Source: a candidate division TA06 bacterium
GTDB lineage: Bacteria > Ratteibacteria > UBA8468 > MWAK01
Assembly: GCA_022704925.1 (NCBI GenBank)
Contig: JAKJFK010000014.1
Location: 1-16,690 of the forward strand
Length of the DNA stretch: 16,690 nucleotides
Direction of reading: 5' to 3'
The notes below the pieces were generated by a model, which ran no database searches, was not told where the DNA came from, and saw nothing but the letters and a program-made list of their open reading frames with translations. Positions 1 through 7,101 of this stretch are shown here, piece after piece (within the stretch, counting starts at the first letter, position 1; every line of letters starts with the position of its first letter). The position numbers and the translations under genes are program-made.

Positions 1-56
1 GGAGACCCGCCGGCCGACTTAAGGACCCGGCGGACAATGGCCCGGATCGGCTCCAT
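1..56 (-). CDS. Partial 5' end of a gene downstream of dnaN, possibly dciA (DUF721)
   Basis: After the dnaN stop codon on the minus strand an ATG opens 11 bases further on and reads 18 codons without a stop to the window edge (MEPIRAIVRRVLKSAGGS). The short basic amphipathic start is compatible with DUF721/DciA proteins, the helicase-loader family often found next to dnaA, dnaN or recF, but 18 residues cannot prove it. No good ribosome binding site precedes it; it would be translated by coupling to dnaN. recF starts differently (an ATPase beta strand such as 'L.L.NFRNY'), so recF is unlikely. The identification is inference from position and a very short peptide. Confidence 0.35.
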   Translation of the reverse strand, partial: MEPIRAIVRRVLKSAGGS

Positions 57-67
57 CGCGCGCGGCT

Positions 68-1171
68 TCAAACCGGCCGCATCGGCATGATCAGGTACAG
101 GTAGTCGCCGCTCTTGGTCGGCCTGAGCAGGCTGGGTTTTTCAACGTTGGGGTTGAGGCCCAGGAAGAAGTCGGTTTCCTTCTCGAGCGGCCGCAGCCCG
201 TCCATCAGGTAGTCCGGGTTGAAATAGGCTGTGATCGGCTCACCCTGGTAGTCGATTTCCAGGTCCTCGCTTCCCTCTCCCACGCCGGCCGCCTCGCCCG
301 AAAGACGCATGATCTTGGGCTGCACGTCCAGCCGAACCATATTCTTGCCGGCCGAAACCAGCTGCCGTAGCCGCCGCAGCGCGGCCAGAAAACCCTCTAC
401 CGGAACCGTCGCCGGCCGCAGGTCCGCTTCGGCTGGAATGATGGAGGCGTAATTTGGAAAGTTTCCGTCAATGATCTGGGTGGTCAGGGTGATGTCGCGC
501 CCGGAGAAGATCGCCTGATTGGTTCCCAGGTTCACGTCCAACTCCGTCTCCTCCTCCCAGACGCTTCGGATGATTTCCGCCGCCTTGGTGGGCAGGATGA
601 ATTTGATGTTTGAGGCGAGGTTTGTCTTGGTCTTGAACCTGGCCAGCCGGCGGGTGTCGGTGGCGACCGCGGTCAGCCAGCCATCCTCGGTGGTCAGCAA
701 AACCCCGGAAAGATGGGGCCGGTTCTCATCCACCACCACGATCGGTTTCGTGCTGGCCAGCGCCCGCTTGAGCATCTCGCTGCCCACCTTGAACTGGGAC
801 GGGTTTTTGATCTTCGCCAGCTGCGGAAACTCTTCCGCCTTCAACCCGACCAGGGAAAGATTAATGCGGCCCTGGCTCAGACGCAGCAAGGTCTCCTTCT
901 CGGTCTCCAGTTTTATCTCGGCCTCCGGAAACTCCCGCAGGATGTCCAGTAGTTTTCGTCCCGGCACAAAAACTTTGCCTTCCTTGGTTGAGTTTAAGGG
1001 GCGGACGATCCGAATGCTTATTTCGAGGTCGGTGCCGGTGACGGTCAGCATCTCTCTGGCGGCATCCATCAGAACATAGCTGAGTTTCGGCAGGGTCGGC
1101 TTGGGGTTCAAAACCCCGATGACCTTACCCAGGATGGCGGTTAGTTCCTTCTTCTGGGCTTTCAGTTCCAT
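68..1171 (-). CDS. dnaN: DNA polymerase III sliding clamp, beta subunit
   Basis: The 367-aa product has the usual length of bacterial beta clamps (about 366 aa) and their three repeated clamp folds. It starts MELKAQKKELTAILGKVIGVLNPKPTLP, the typical first helix, followed by LSYVLMDA. The middle domain contains NRPHLSGVLLTTEDG and AVATDTRRLA, highly characteristic clamp strings, and the third domain ends YLYLIMPMRPV, the conserved C-terminal strand that forms part of the protein-binding pocket. The dimeric ring holds DNA polymerase III on DNA and recruits other replication and repair factors. The ATG is preceded by a strong AAAGGAG ribosome binding site about 6 bases upstream. It lies downstream of dnaA in the classic order, with a 137-bp AT-rich spacer that may hold part of the origin. 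Confidence 0.97.
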   Translation of the reverse strand: MELKAQKKELTAILGKVIGVLNPKPTLPKLSYVLMDAAREMLTVTGTDLEISIRIVRPLNSTKEGKVFVPGRKLLDILREFPEAEIKLETEKETLLRLSQGRINLSLVGLKAEEFPQLAKIKNPSQFKVGSEMLKRALASTKPIVVVDENRPHLSGVLLTTEDGWLTAVATDTRRLARFKTKTNLASNIKFILPTKAAEIIRSVWEEETELDVNLGTNQAIFSGRDITLTTQIIDGNFPNYASIIPAEADLRPATVPVEGFLAALRRLRQLVSAGKNMVRLDVQPKIMRLSGEAAGVGEGSEDLEIDYQGEPITAYFNPDYLMDGLRPLEKETDFFLGLNPNVEKPSLLRPTKSGDYLYLIMPMRPV

Positions 1172-1226
1172 CGACTTCTCCTTTTTAAATTTTAAAATTA
1201 AACCAGTAGTTATAAATACAGGAGAA

Positions 1227-1249
1227 CGTCTTTTCTGTTGAAAAAGACG
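1227..1249. repeat. 8-bp inverted repeat in the dnaA-dnaN spacer
   Basis: CGTCTTTT (1227-1234) and AAAAGACG (1242-1249) are perfect complements separated by 7 bases. On the minus strand the loop reads TCAACAG, the same core as the DnaA-box-like 9-mer at 1290-1298. The stem is moderately stable and no clear T run follows on the minus strand, so it is a poor intrinsic terminator for dnaA. It may be an origin element or a weak pause site. Confidence 0.55.
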
Positions 1250-1289
1250 GTTTTCTTATGTTTTTCAAGGCTTCCAGGAAAAAACATTC

Positions 1290-1298
1290 TGTTGATAA
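1290..1298 (-). promoter_or_regulatory. DnaA-box-like 9-mer (TTATCAACA)
   Basis: On the minus strand this reads TTATCAACA, one mismatch to the canonical TTATCCACA. It lies 10 bases beyond the dnaA stop, in the dnaA-dnaN spacer, where initiator binding sites are expected. A single near-match has limited weight on its own; the AT-rich stretch nearby adds support. Confidence 0.5.
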
Positions 1299-1308
1299 CC
1301 CGGACCGT

Positions 1309-2691
1309 TCAGTTGGTTTCCTGTTTAAGCTTCTTCTCCAGCCGGGCTACCTCTTCCTTGAAGTCGGGATCTTTGCCGAGCTTATCCTCAACTTTTCGAC
1401 AGGTGTAAAGGATGGTGGTGTGGTTTTTGCCGCCGAAGGCCTCGCCCAACTGTGGAAGCGAGGCTCCGGTAAGTTTCCGGGCCAGGTAAATGGCCAGCTG
1501 CCGCGGCATTACCAGCGACTGCTGGCGTCGTCCGCTTTTGAGGTCGGAAACCTTCAGGTTGTAGTGGCGGCCGATAAACTCCTGGACCCGGCCCACCTCC
1601 ATCCGCGGCCGGACCGCGGAGGCCTCAAAGAGCGTGTTCAGGATGCTCTGGGAAAACTCAAGATCGACCACGCTCTTTTCGTAAAGGCTCGCGCAGGCCA
1701 GCAGCTTGTTGAGCGCCCCCTCCAGCAGCCGGACATTTCCTTCAACCTTTTCCGCAATGCAGAAGGCGACCTCCTGAGGCAGGTCGAGGTTCTTCAGTCG
1801 GGCCTTGTTTTTGATGATGGCCACCCGCGTTTCGAGGTCGGGCGGCTGGATGTCCACCACCAGTCCCCACTCAAAACGGGAGACCAGCCTTTTTTCGATG
1901 TCCTTCATCTCGCCGGGTGGCCGGTCGCTGGAAACGATGACCTGCTTGTGAAAATCGTAGAGCGTGTTGAAGGTGTGGAAGAACTCCCGCTGTGTCTCCT
2001 CCTTGCCGCCCAGGAACTGGACATCGTCGATCAACAGCAGGTCCACCTCCCGGAACCGGTTCCGGAAGGCCGCCGTGCTCTTGTTTTGAAGGCTTTCGAT
2101 GAACTCGTTCAGAAACTTTTCGCTGGAGAGGAAGGCCACCTGGAGTCCGGCCTGATGGCGCGCGTGGTTGCCGATGGCCTGCATCAGGTGTGTCTTTCCC
2201 ACGCCCACCGGTCCGTAGATGAAGAGCGGGTTGTAGGCGGTCCCGGGTGACTGCGCCACCGAAAGGGCGGCCGCGTGCGCCAGCCGGTTGCTGTCCCCGA
2301 TCACGAAGTTGTCGAAGGTGTAAAGCGGGTTGATGTTGCCGTTTCCCGGAGGCCGGCGGACCGGCGCGGCGGCCGGGGCCACCTCGGCCGGCCGGCCCGG
2401 TTCGGCCGGCCCGGTTTCGGTCCGGGCCCGGACCAGGACCTGCTTCAGGTCCGGATTGATGACCTGGCAGGCGGCCAGCAGCACCTCGCCGTAGTGTTTT
2501 TGGACCCAGTCGGCGAAGAATCCGTCCGGGGCCTCCACGACCAGCTCCGACTCCCGGCCCGGAACCGGTTTCAGCGGTTCGATCCAGAGGGAAAAGGCCG
2601 AAGGGAGCACCTTATTCTTAACAAGTTTCAGCGCCGCGTTCCAAACCGTATTTACCTGGTCAAGATCGTTGTGCATCAAGGGTTTTCCCAT
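1309..2691 (-). CDS. dnaA: Chromosomal replication initiator protein DnaA
   Basis: The 460-aa product has all DnaA domains. Domain I (residues about 10-90: VWNAALKLVKNKVLPSAF) mediates oligomerisation and helicase loading. A Pro/Ala-rich linker follows (about 93-118). The AAA+ domain begins at NPLYTFDNFVIG and has Walker A GPVGVGKTH (160-168), Walker B LLLIDDVQF (218-226) and the sensor-1 string VIVSSDRPP. Domain IV ends with the DNA-binding signature GGKNHTTILYTCRKVED (420-436). It binds DnaA boxes and opens the origin. The ATG at 2691 is used here; an in-frame ATG five codons later (2676) is also possible, and neither has a strong ribosome binding site. A consensus promoter lies about 85-110 bp upstream, and the leader between contains DnaA-box-like sites, consistent with autoregulation. 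Confidence 0.97.
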   Translation of the reverse strand: MGKPLMHNDLDQVNTVWNAALKLVKNKVLPSAFSLWIEPLKPVPGRESELVVEAPDGFFADWVQKHYGEVLLAACQVINPDLKQVLVRARTETGPAEPGRPAEVAPAAAPVRRPPGNGNINPLYTFDNFVIGDSNRLAHAAALSVAQSPGTAYNPLFIYGPVGVGKTHLMQAIGNHARHQAGLQVAFLSSEKFLNEFIESLQNKSTAAFRNRFREVDLLLIDDVQFLGGKEETQREFFHTFNTLYDFHKQVIVSSDRPPGEMKDIEKRLVSRFEWGLVVDIQPPDLETRVAIIKNKARLKNLDLPQEVAFCIAEKVEGNVRLLEGALNKLLACASLYEKSVVDLEFSQSILNTLFEASAVRPRMEVGRVQEFIGRHYNLKVSDLKSGRRQQSLVMPRQLAIYLARKLTGASLPQLGEAFGGKNHTTILYTCRKVEDKLGKDPDFKEEVARLEKKLKQETN

Positions 2692-2716
2692 AACCGCCCC
2701 AAAGAAAAAAAGGTCT

Positions 2717-2736
2717 CTGTCAACAGGTTTTGCACA
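2717..2736 (+). promoter_or_regulatory. Two DnaA-box-like 9-mers in the dnaA leader
   Basis: TTTTGCACA (2728-2736) has one mismatch to the degenerate DnaA consensus TTATNCACA. CTGTCAACA (2717-2725) shares the TCAACA core with the near-match in the dnaA-dnaN spacer but is weaker. Both lie between the dnaA -10 box and the dnaA start codon, where DnaA binding represses dnaA in several well-studied bacteria. Their function here is inferred. Confidence 0.4.
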
Positions 2737-2773
2737 GCAGAACGCTCGGGGTTTGCTCGCGAGGCGAGTTAAG

Positions 2774-2802
2774 ATTATAAAATTCAGATTTTAAATTGTC
2801 AA
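2774..2802 (-). promoter_or_regulatory. Perfect sigma-70-type consensus promoter for dnaA
   Basis: On the minus strand TTGACA (2797-2802), a spacer of exactly 17 bp, and TATAAT (2774-2779) match both consensus hexamers without a mismatch. The predicted transcript starts near 2767 and has a leader of about 75 nt before the dnaA ATG. The TGA stop codon of secA (2799-2801) lies inside the -35 hexamer. The AT-rich spacer could also serve as an unwinding region. Confidence 0.88.
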
Positions 2803-5522
2803 GCCGCGTTCCGACCGCAGCATTTTTTGTACTTTTTGCCGCTTCCGCAGGGGCAGGGATCATTCCGTCCCACCCGGGGCGCTTCGCTCTCGGCCGGCCG
2901 GGGCGCCTCGATCGTTGGCCGCGGCGCCGGGCCGGCCGGGGCCGCCTCTTTTCCGAAGAGGGACATCTCCCGGTGCTGGTAGCTGGTGGGTGTCAGGACC
3001 AGCCGCGGCGCCGGGCCGGCCGGGGCCGTCTCGACGCGGAAGAGGAGGCCGACCAGCTGGCGGCGCACCTCGTCCTGCATCTCCTGGAAGAGCGCGAAGC
3101 TCTCGCTCTTGTAGGCGATGAGCGGATCCTGGTGCCCGTAAGCGCGCAGCGAAATGCCTTCGCGCAGGTGGTCCATGTCGTGCAGGTGGGCCTTCCAGCG
3201 GCTGTCCAGCACGAAAAGGTAGAAGTGGCGCTCCATCTCGGCGGCGAGCTCGGTTCCCAGCCGCTGGCGCCGCTCCTGGTACGCCCGTCCGACCGCCGCG
3301 GTCAGGCTGCCGGCCACGTTCTCGCGGGAGCGCACCAGGTCGGCCTCCTGGAAGGGCTCCGGCGGCGCGTTGAAGACCGATTCAAACCAGCGGCCGAACT
3401 CGGCCCGGGTCCACTCCTCCGGCCTTACCTGCGGCGGGCAGAAGCGGTCCAGCCCGTCGGCGACCTCCTCCAGGAAAAGAGACTGAAGGTGCTCGGTCAG
3501 GTCGGCTCCGTCGAGGATCTGGTTGCGCATCCGGTAGATGACCAGGCGCTGTTCGTTCATCACGTTGTCGAAGTCCAGCAGCTGCTTGCGGATTTCGAAG
3601 TTCTGCCCCTCGACGCGGCGCTGCGCGTTTTCGATCAGCCGGCTGATGAGCGGGTGCGAGATCGGCTCTCCGTCCGGGAGGGCATTCATGACCCCCAGCA
3701 GTCGTTCCGAGCCGAAGAGGCGCATCAGGTCGTCCTCCAGCGAGAGGTAGAACCGGGAGCTGCCCGGGTCGCCCTGGCGGCCGGAACGGCCGCGCAGCTG
3801 GTTGTCGATGCGCCGCGCCTCGTGGCGTTCGGTGCCCAGGATGTGGAGGCCGCCCAGTTCGACCACCTCCAGCCCCTCCAGGCTTTTGCCCTCGAGCTGT
3901 CCCGGCGAGACGCCGGGAAAGGCCGCCTGAATCGCCTCGACCTTGCGCCGGTGTTCGTCGGTCCAGTCCTCGCGGCCGGATTGCGAGCCGCCCAGGATGA
4001 TGTCGGTGCCCCGGCCGGCCATGTTGGTGGCGATGGTCACCTTGTACTTGCGGCCGGCCTCGGCCACGATGGCCGCCTCCTTCTCGTGGTACTTGGCGTT
4101 GAGCACCTGGTGCGGAATGTTGCGCCGGGTGAGCATCCGGGAGAGCAGCTCCGATTTCTCGATGGAGACGGTACCGACCAGGACCGGCTGGCCGCGCCGG
4201 TAAAGTTCCTCGATCTCCTGGACCGCCGCCTTGTACTTCTCCTGGGCCGTTTTGTAGATGGCGTCCGGATGGTTGACCCGGATCAGCGGCCGGTTGGGCG
4301 GGATGGAGACCACGTCCAGGTTGTAGATCTGCAGGAACTCGACCGCCTCGGTGGCGGCGGTGCCGGTCATGCCGCCCAGCCGCCGGTAAAGGCGGAAGTA
4401 GTTCTGGAAGGTGATGGTGGCCAGGGTCTGGTTTTCGGCCTCGATCTTGACGCCTTCCTTGGCCTCCAGCGCCTGGTGCAGGCCGTCGGAGTACCGGCGC
4501 CCCTCCATCATCCGGCCGGTGAACTCGTCCACGATGACCACCTTGCCGTCCTTGACCAGGTACTCCCGGTCCCGCTCGAAGCCCCGATGTGCCCGCAGGG
4601 CCTGGTTGAGGTGGTGGACCAGCTGGATGTGCTGCGCGTCGTAGAGGTTCTCGATGTTCAGGATTTTTTCGGCGTGGCGGATGCCGGCCTCGGTCAGGAA
4701 CCCGGAGCCGTTTTTTTCGTCCCACTCGTAATCGGACTTCGTGTCCAGACGTCGGAAGACCTTGTCGATTTCGTAGTAGAGTGCGGTTGACTCTTCGGCC
4801 GGGCCGGAGATGATGAGCGGGGTCCGGGCCTCGTCGATCAGAATGCTGTCCACCTCGTCGACGATGGCGTAGTTGAGCGGCCGCTGGACGCGGTCCTCGC
4901 CCCGGAGCGCCATGTTATCGCGCAGGTAGTCGAAACCGAACTCGTTGTTGGTCCCGTAGGTTATGTCGGAGTTGTAGGCCGCCTGCCGCTCCTCCCGGCT
5001 GCTGTCGTGCTGGATGGTCCCGACGCTCAGGCCGAGCGATTCGTAGACCGGCCCCATCCAGAAGCGGTCGCGTTTGGCCAGGTAGTCGTTGACGGTTACC
5101 AGGTGGGCTCCCTTTCCCTCGAGGGCGGCCAGGTAGAGGGGTAGGGTGGCGACCAGCGTCTTGCCTTCGCCGGTGGCCATCTCGGCGATGTTGCCCTGGA
5201 AGAGGGCGATGCCGCCCAGGATCTGGACGTCGAAATGGCGCATGTTGAGCCGCCGCCGGGCCGACTCCCGGACCGTGGCGAAGGCCTCCGGCAGCAGGTC
5301 TTCCAGCGTGGCTCCCCGCTCCAGCCGCTCGCGGAACTCGCCGGTGCGGGCGGCCAGCTGCTCGTCCGAAAGATTGAGCAGTTCCGGCTCGAGCCGGTTC
5401 ACCTCGGCCAGCCTGGGCAGCAACCGGGTGATGTCCCGCTCGCTCTTGCACTTCATGAAGCGGGCCAGCAGGCCGCTGCGGTTCTTGCGGGCTTCGTCGA
5501 GGATGTGTTGAAAGTCAGCCAT
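2799..5522 (-). CDS. secA: Preprotein translocase ATPase SecA
   Basis: The 907-aa product is a full-length SecA, the motor that drives unfolded preproteins through SecYEG. From the ATG at 5522, Walker A MATGEGKT lies at 115-122, the [11 protein letters not shown] string follows, and the DEVD box ([17 protein letters not shown]) sits near 220-236. [23 protein letters not shown] and [22 protein letters not shown] mark the second motor domain. The C-terminus ends in a zinc-binding [13 protein letters not shown] motif (Cys 890, 892, 901, 902) that binds SecB or ribosomes. A Pro/Ala-rich linker before it has an internal duplication. The frame also opens at TTG 5564, but that TTG is the -35 box of a promoter and overlaps tatD, so I prefer the ATG 16 bp after the tatD stop. 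No ribosome binding site is visible. Confidence 0.97.
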   Translation of the reverse strand: MADFQHILDEARKNRSGLLARFMKCKSERDITRLLPRLAEVNRLEPELLNLSDEQLAARTGEFRERLERGATLEDLLPEAFATVRESARRRLNMRHFDVQILGGIALFQGNIAEMATGEGKTLVATLPLYLAALEGKGAHLVTVNDYLAKRDRFWMGPVYESLGLSVGTIQHDSSREERQAAYNSDITYGTNNEFGFDYLRDNMALRGEDRVQRPLNYAIVDEVDSILIDEARTPLIISGPAEESTALYYEIDKVFRRLDTKSDYEWDEKNGSGFLTEAGIRHAEKILNIENLYDAQHIQLVHHLNQALRAHRGFERDREYLVKDGKVVIVDEFTGRMMEGRRYSDGLHQALEAKEGVKIEAENQTLATITFQNYFRLYRRLGGMTGTAATEAVEFLQIYNLDVVSIPPNRPLIRVNHPDAIYKTAQEKYKAAVQEIEELYRRGQPVLVGTVSIEKSELLSRMLTRRNIPHQVLNAKYHEKEAAIVAEAGRKYKVTIATNMAGRGTDIILGGSQSGREDWTDEHRRKVEAIQAAFPGVSPGQLEGKSLEGLEVVELGGLHILGTERHEARRIDNQLRGRSGRQGDPGSSRFYLSLEDDLMRLFGSERLLGVMNALPDGEPISHPLISRLIENAQRRVEGQNFEIRKQLLDFDNVMNEQRLVIYRMRNQILDGADLTEHLQSLFLEEVADGLDRFCPPQVRPEEWTRAEFGRWFESVFNAPPEPFQEADLVRSRENVAGSLTAAVGRAYQERRQRLGTELAAEMERHFYLFVLDSRWKAHLHDMDHLREGISLRAYGHQDPLIAYKSESFALFQEMQDEVRRQLVGLLFRVETAPAGPAPRLVLTPTSYQHREMSLFGKEAAPAGPAPRPTIEAPRPAESEAPRVGRNDPCPCGSGKKYKKCCGRNAA
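2918..3028. repeat. 27-bp exact direct repeat in the secA C-terminal linker
   Basis: The 27 bases at 2918-2944 recur identically at 3002-3028, 84 bp (28 codons) apart and in frame. Each copy encodes APAGPAPR plus one base of the next codon. The flanking bases differ. This suggests a recent local duplication, or slippage of GC-rich sequence, that lengthened the flexible linker between the SecA body and its zinc-binding tail. Confidence 0.85.
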
Positions 5523-5535
5523 GGTTACAGAAAAG

Positions 5536-5564
5536 AATTTAAACCTCGGAAGTATCTTTGTCAA
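5536..5564 (-). promoter_or_regulatory. Promoter for secA inside the 3' end of tatD
   Basis: On the minus strand TTGACA (5559-5564), a 17-bp spacer and TAAATT (5536-5541, 4 of 6 consensus bases) form a plausible sigma-70-type promoter. The predicted start near 5529 leaves only about 6-7 nt before the secA ATG. The tatD stop codon TAA (5539-5541) forms the first half of the -10 box. Confidence 0.6.
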
Positions 5565-6318
5565 ACCGGCCGTTCCGGAAGAGCCGCCGGCCGGCTTCGA
5601 AGGTCGTTTCGGCGACCGCCTCCGGCCGCACGCCCTTGATTTCGGCCAGGGCTCCGGCCAGCGCCGGCAGGAAGGCCGGCTCGTTTCGCCGCCCGCTCTT
5701 CCCCTCCGGCGGCAGGAAGGGCGCGTCGGTCTCCAGCAGCAGCCGTTCCAGCGGCACCTGCCGGGCCACCTCGCGCAGCGCCTCGTTGCGCCGGTAAGTC
5801 AGGTTGGCCGTGAAGGAGATCTCCAGCCCCAGTTCCAGGACCTGTCCGGCCAGGCGGACGTCACCGCTGAAACAGTGCCAGACGCCGCGTTTTACGCCGG
5901 CCGTCGCCAGCGCGGCCAGGGTCGGCCCGGCCGCCTCCCGGCTGTGGACGATCACCGGCCGGCCGGCTTCGACGGCCAGGTCAAGCATCCTTCGAAAAAC
6001 CGCCGCCTGCTTATCGCGATCAACCTGGTAATGGTAATCGAGCCCGATTTCGCCGATGGCCACCACCCGCGGGTCGGCCAGCGCCCGCCGGAATTCGGCC
6101 AGGTCCGGCTCCGCCTCCTCGGCGTGGCCGGGATGGAAGCCGAGCGCCGCCCGGAGGCCAAACTCCCCGGCCACCTCGATCGCCTTCCGGTTGCCGGACG
6201 GGTCGGTCCCGACGACCAGGATTTCAACGACCCCGTTATCCCGGGCCCGCCGGACAACCTCGGACCGGTCTGAGTCGAAGTCCGGAAAGTTCAGGTGGCA
6301 GTGCGTATCGAAGAGCAT
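5539..6318 (-). CDS. tatD: TatD-family metal-dependent deoxyribonuclease
   Basis: The 259-aa product has the length and full motif set of TatD/YcfH-type TIM-barrel hydrolases: DTHCHL (His6, His8), LGFHPGHA (His62), IGEIGLDYH (Glu90), VIVHSREA (His125), VWHCFSG (His148) and [11 protein letters not shown] (Asp198). These residues bind two divalent metals. Family members act as 3'-5' exonucleases or DNases linked to repair and DNA turnover; the name TatD is historical and does not imply a twin-arginine transport role. The ATG at 6318 has no obvious ribosome binding site, and the gene follows tRNA-Phe by 52 bp. Its end holds the secA promoter. I am sure of the family; the exact subfamily (TatD versus YcfH/YjjV) is not resolved. 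Confidence 0.93.
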   Translation of the reverse strand: MLFDTHCHLNFPDFDSDRSEVVRRARDNGVVEILVVGTDPSGNRKAIEVAGEFGLRAALGFHPGHAEEAEPDLAEFRRALADPRVVAIGEIGLDYHYQVDRDKQAAVFRRMLDLAVEAGRPVIVHSREAAGPTLAALATAGVKRGVWHCFSGDVRLAGQVLELGLEISFTANLTYRRNEALREVARQVPLERLLLETDAPFLPPEGKSGRRNEPAFLPALAGALAEIKGVRPEAVAETTFEAGRRLFRNGRFDKDTSEV

Positions 6319-6370
6319 GGGTTTGGGCCGGGAAGACTGAGGCCGGCAGGCGTGGCCTACAAAAAGAAAG

Positions 6371-6443
6371 TGCCGGGACCCAGAGTTGAACTGGGGACGC
6401 AGGGATTTTCAGTCCCTCGCTCTACCGCCTGAGCTATCCCGGC
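6371..6443 (-). tRNA. tRNA-Phe (anticodon GAA)
   Basis: The 73-nt minus-strand sequence folds as a standard tRNA. The acceptor stem GCCGGGA pairs with TCCCGGC followed by discriminator A. The D arm is GCTC...GAGC. The anticodon stem AGGGA/TCCCT holds the loop CTGAAAA with anticodon GAA. The T arm is CCAG-TTCAACT-CTGG extended by one pair. CCA is not encoded. A CTTTCTTTTT tract follows just downstream and could help end transcription, though tatD may still be read from the same transcript. Confidence 0.97.
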
Positions 6444-6486
6444 AAGGGCGCGCGCACTCAAAATCCGGGCGCGCCGCAGGTTTATT

Positions 6487-6516
6487 AGATTAACCCAGCC
6501 GCGGGCGTTTCGTCAA
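6487..6516 (-). promoter_or_regulatory. Possible promoter for tRNA-Phe
   Basis: On the minus strand TTGACG (6511-6516) is one mismatch from the -35 consensus. An AT-rich patch 17-18 bp downstream offers TAATCT or TTAATC as a weak -10 box. Transcription would begin near 6480, about 37 nt before the mature tRNA. The -10 match is poor, so confidence is limited. Confidence 0.4.
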
Positions 6517-7047
6517 GAAGGCGCGGCGGTTTTCGGTGAGCGCCGCGGTGCTGCGCGCTGGACAAAACTACGCCGCTCGACAACGAGCCTCGCCGTGTTC
6601 CCGGGCCTGGTAAGACGGCCCGGGCCCCGGCTACTCATTGCCTCGCCCGGCTTGTTTTGTAGCCATCGCTACGCAAGCGGCGCTCCCCGAAGACCGCCGC
6701 TTAAGGGGAACAGACGAAAAGCAAAGACAAGGATGGCGGAGGTTGTGATTAACAGCCACGTTTTTTGCCTGTCATTCCCGCGGATAGTAGGCGAGAATCC
6801 AGGTTTGTGTGTTTTTTGTTTCGGGGCGCCGAGGGTCCGGACTTGGCTCGGGCGCTCCGCCGCCGGACGTTTTTACCGGTGGCGTGGGGGTGAGAGAGGG
6901 GGTGGCAACCCCTTCTCGTAGTCGTGTCCGGGGAGGGGGAATCAGGGGAGGGAAGCTTCTTCCCCTGAAAGCGAGCCCCGGGCATCTTTCGGGGCGTAGC
7001 TTGCGACGCCGTCACCAAGATCGCCCGGATCCCCGCCCACCGCCCAC
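6517..7047. other. Hairpin-rich noncoding island of about 530 bp
   Basis: No open frame here looks like a real protein: the available ones lack good starts, homologous motifs or sensible composition. The stretch instead holds a run of short perfect hairpins, all with tight loops: 6575-6588 (GCTCG/CGAGC), 6600-6624 (CCCGGGCC/GGCCCGGG), 6659-6672 (GTAGC/GCTAC), 6835-6868 (GTCCGG/CCGGAC, followed by GTTTTT), 6894-6917 (10 bp with one G-U), 6943-6967 (near-perfect, CAGGGG ends) and 6975-6995 (GCCCCG/CGGGGC). It resembles clusters of small palindromic repeats or a decayed structured RNA. I could not match it to RNase P RNA, SRP RNA, tmRNA or 6S RNA. Confidence 0.6.
6769..6803. repeat. REP / dRS3-like short palindrome
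   Basis: CTGTCATTCCCGC (from 6769) and GCGAGAATCCAGG (to 6803) flank a 9-bp loop and pair with one mismatch. The form GTCATTCCCGC...GCGGGAATCCAG is a widely seen intergenic palindrome in bacteria, and its ATTCCC(N8)GGGAAT core resembles the neisserial dRS3 repeat. A single copy in this window cannot show whether it is repeated in this genome. Confidence 0.5.
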
Positions 7048-7101
7048 AAAAAAAGAGAGGGTCGGGTCACGCTTAAACCTGTACTACGCCCAACCCTCTC
7101 T
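7048..7101 (-). terminator. Strong intrinsic terminator on the minus strand
   Basis: On the minus strand AGAGAGGGTTGGG (from 7101) pairs with CCCGACCCTCTCT over 13 bp including one G-U pair, with a 22-nt loop, and runs directly into a T tract (7048-7054). No T tract lies on the other side, so it acts only on minus-strand transcripts. It would end a short transcript started from the promoter near 7210-7238, and also any read-through from the amidohydrolase gene, whose stop lies about 220 bp upstream. Confidence 0.88.

Larger units (their letters stand above)
1172..1308. other. dnaA-dnaN intergenic spacer, candidate oriC / DNA unwinding element
   Basis: This 137-bp spacer is much more AT-rich than the surrounding genes. 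About 40 bp next to dnaN (roughly 1180-1220) is nearly all A/T apart from a few bases and could be an unwinding element. One 9-mer, TTATCAACA on the minus strand (1290-1298), differs from the DnaA box TTATCCACA at one position. A weaker copy, TTTTCAACA (1236-1244), lies in the loop of a hairpin. Origins commonly lie beside dnaA, which is established; that this spacer is the origin is inference, because the number of good boxes is small. Confidence 0.45.

Noticed and set aside
2796-4790. Long plus-strand open frame (664 codons) opposite secA
   Set aside because: It is antisense to a complete SecA with every motif intact. Long stop-free antisense frames are expected in GC-rich DNA, and the translated product is low-complexity Leu/Val/Asp/Gly without any motif.
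6600-6624. CCCGGGCC hairpin as a terminator
   Set aside because: No T tract follows on either strand, and no gene ends nearby.
6595-6921. 108-codon plus-strand frame in the hairpin-rich island with a Cys-rich patch (CVFCF)
   Set aside because: It runs through several palindromes and the REP-like repeat, has no good start or ribosome binding site, and its composition is uneven and repeat-like.
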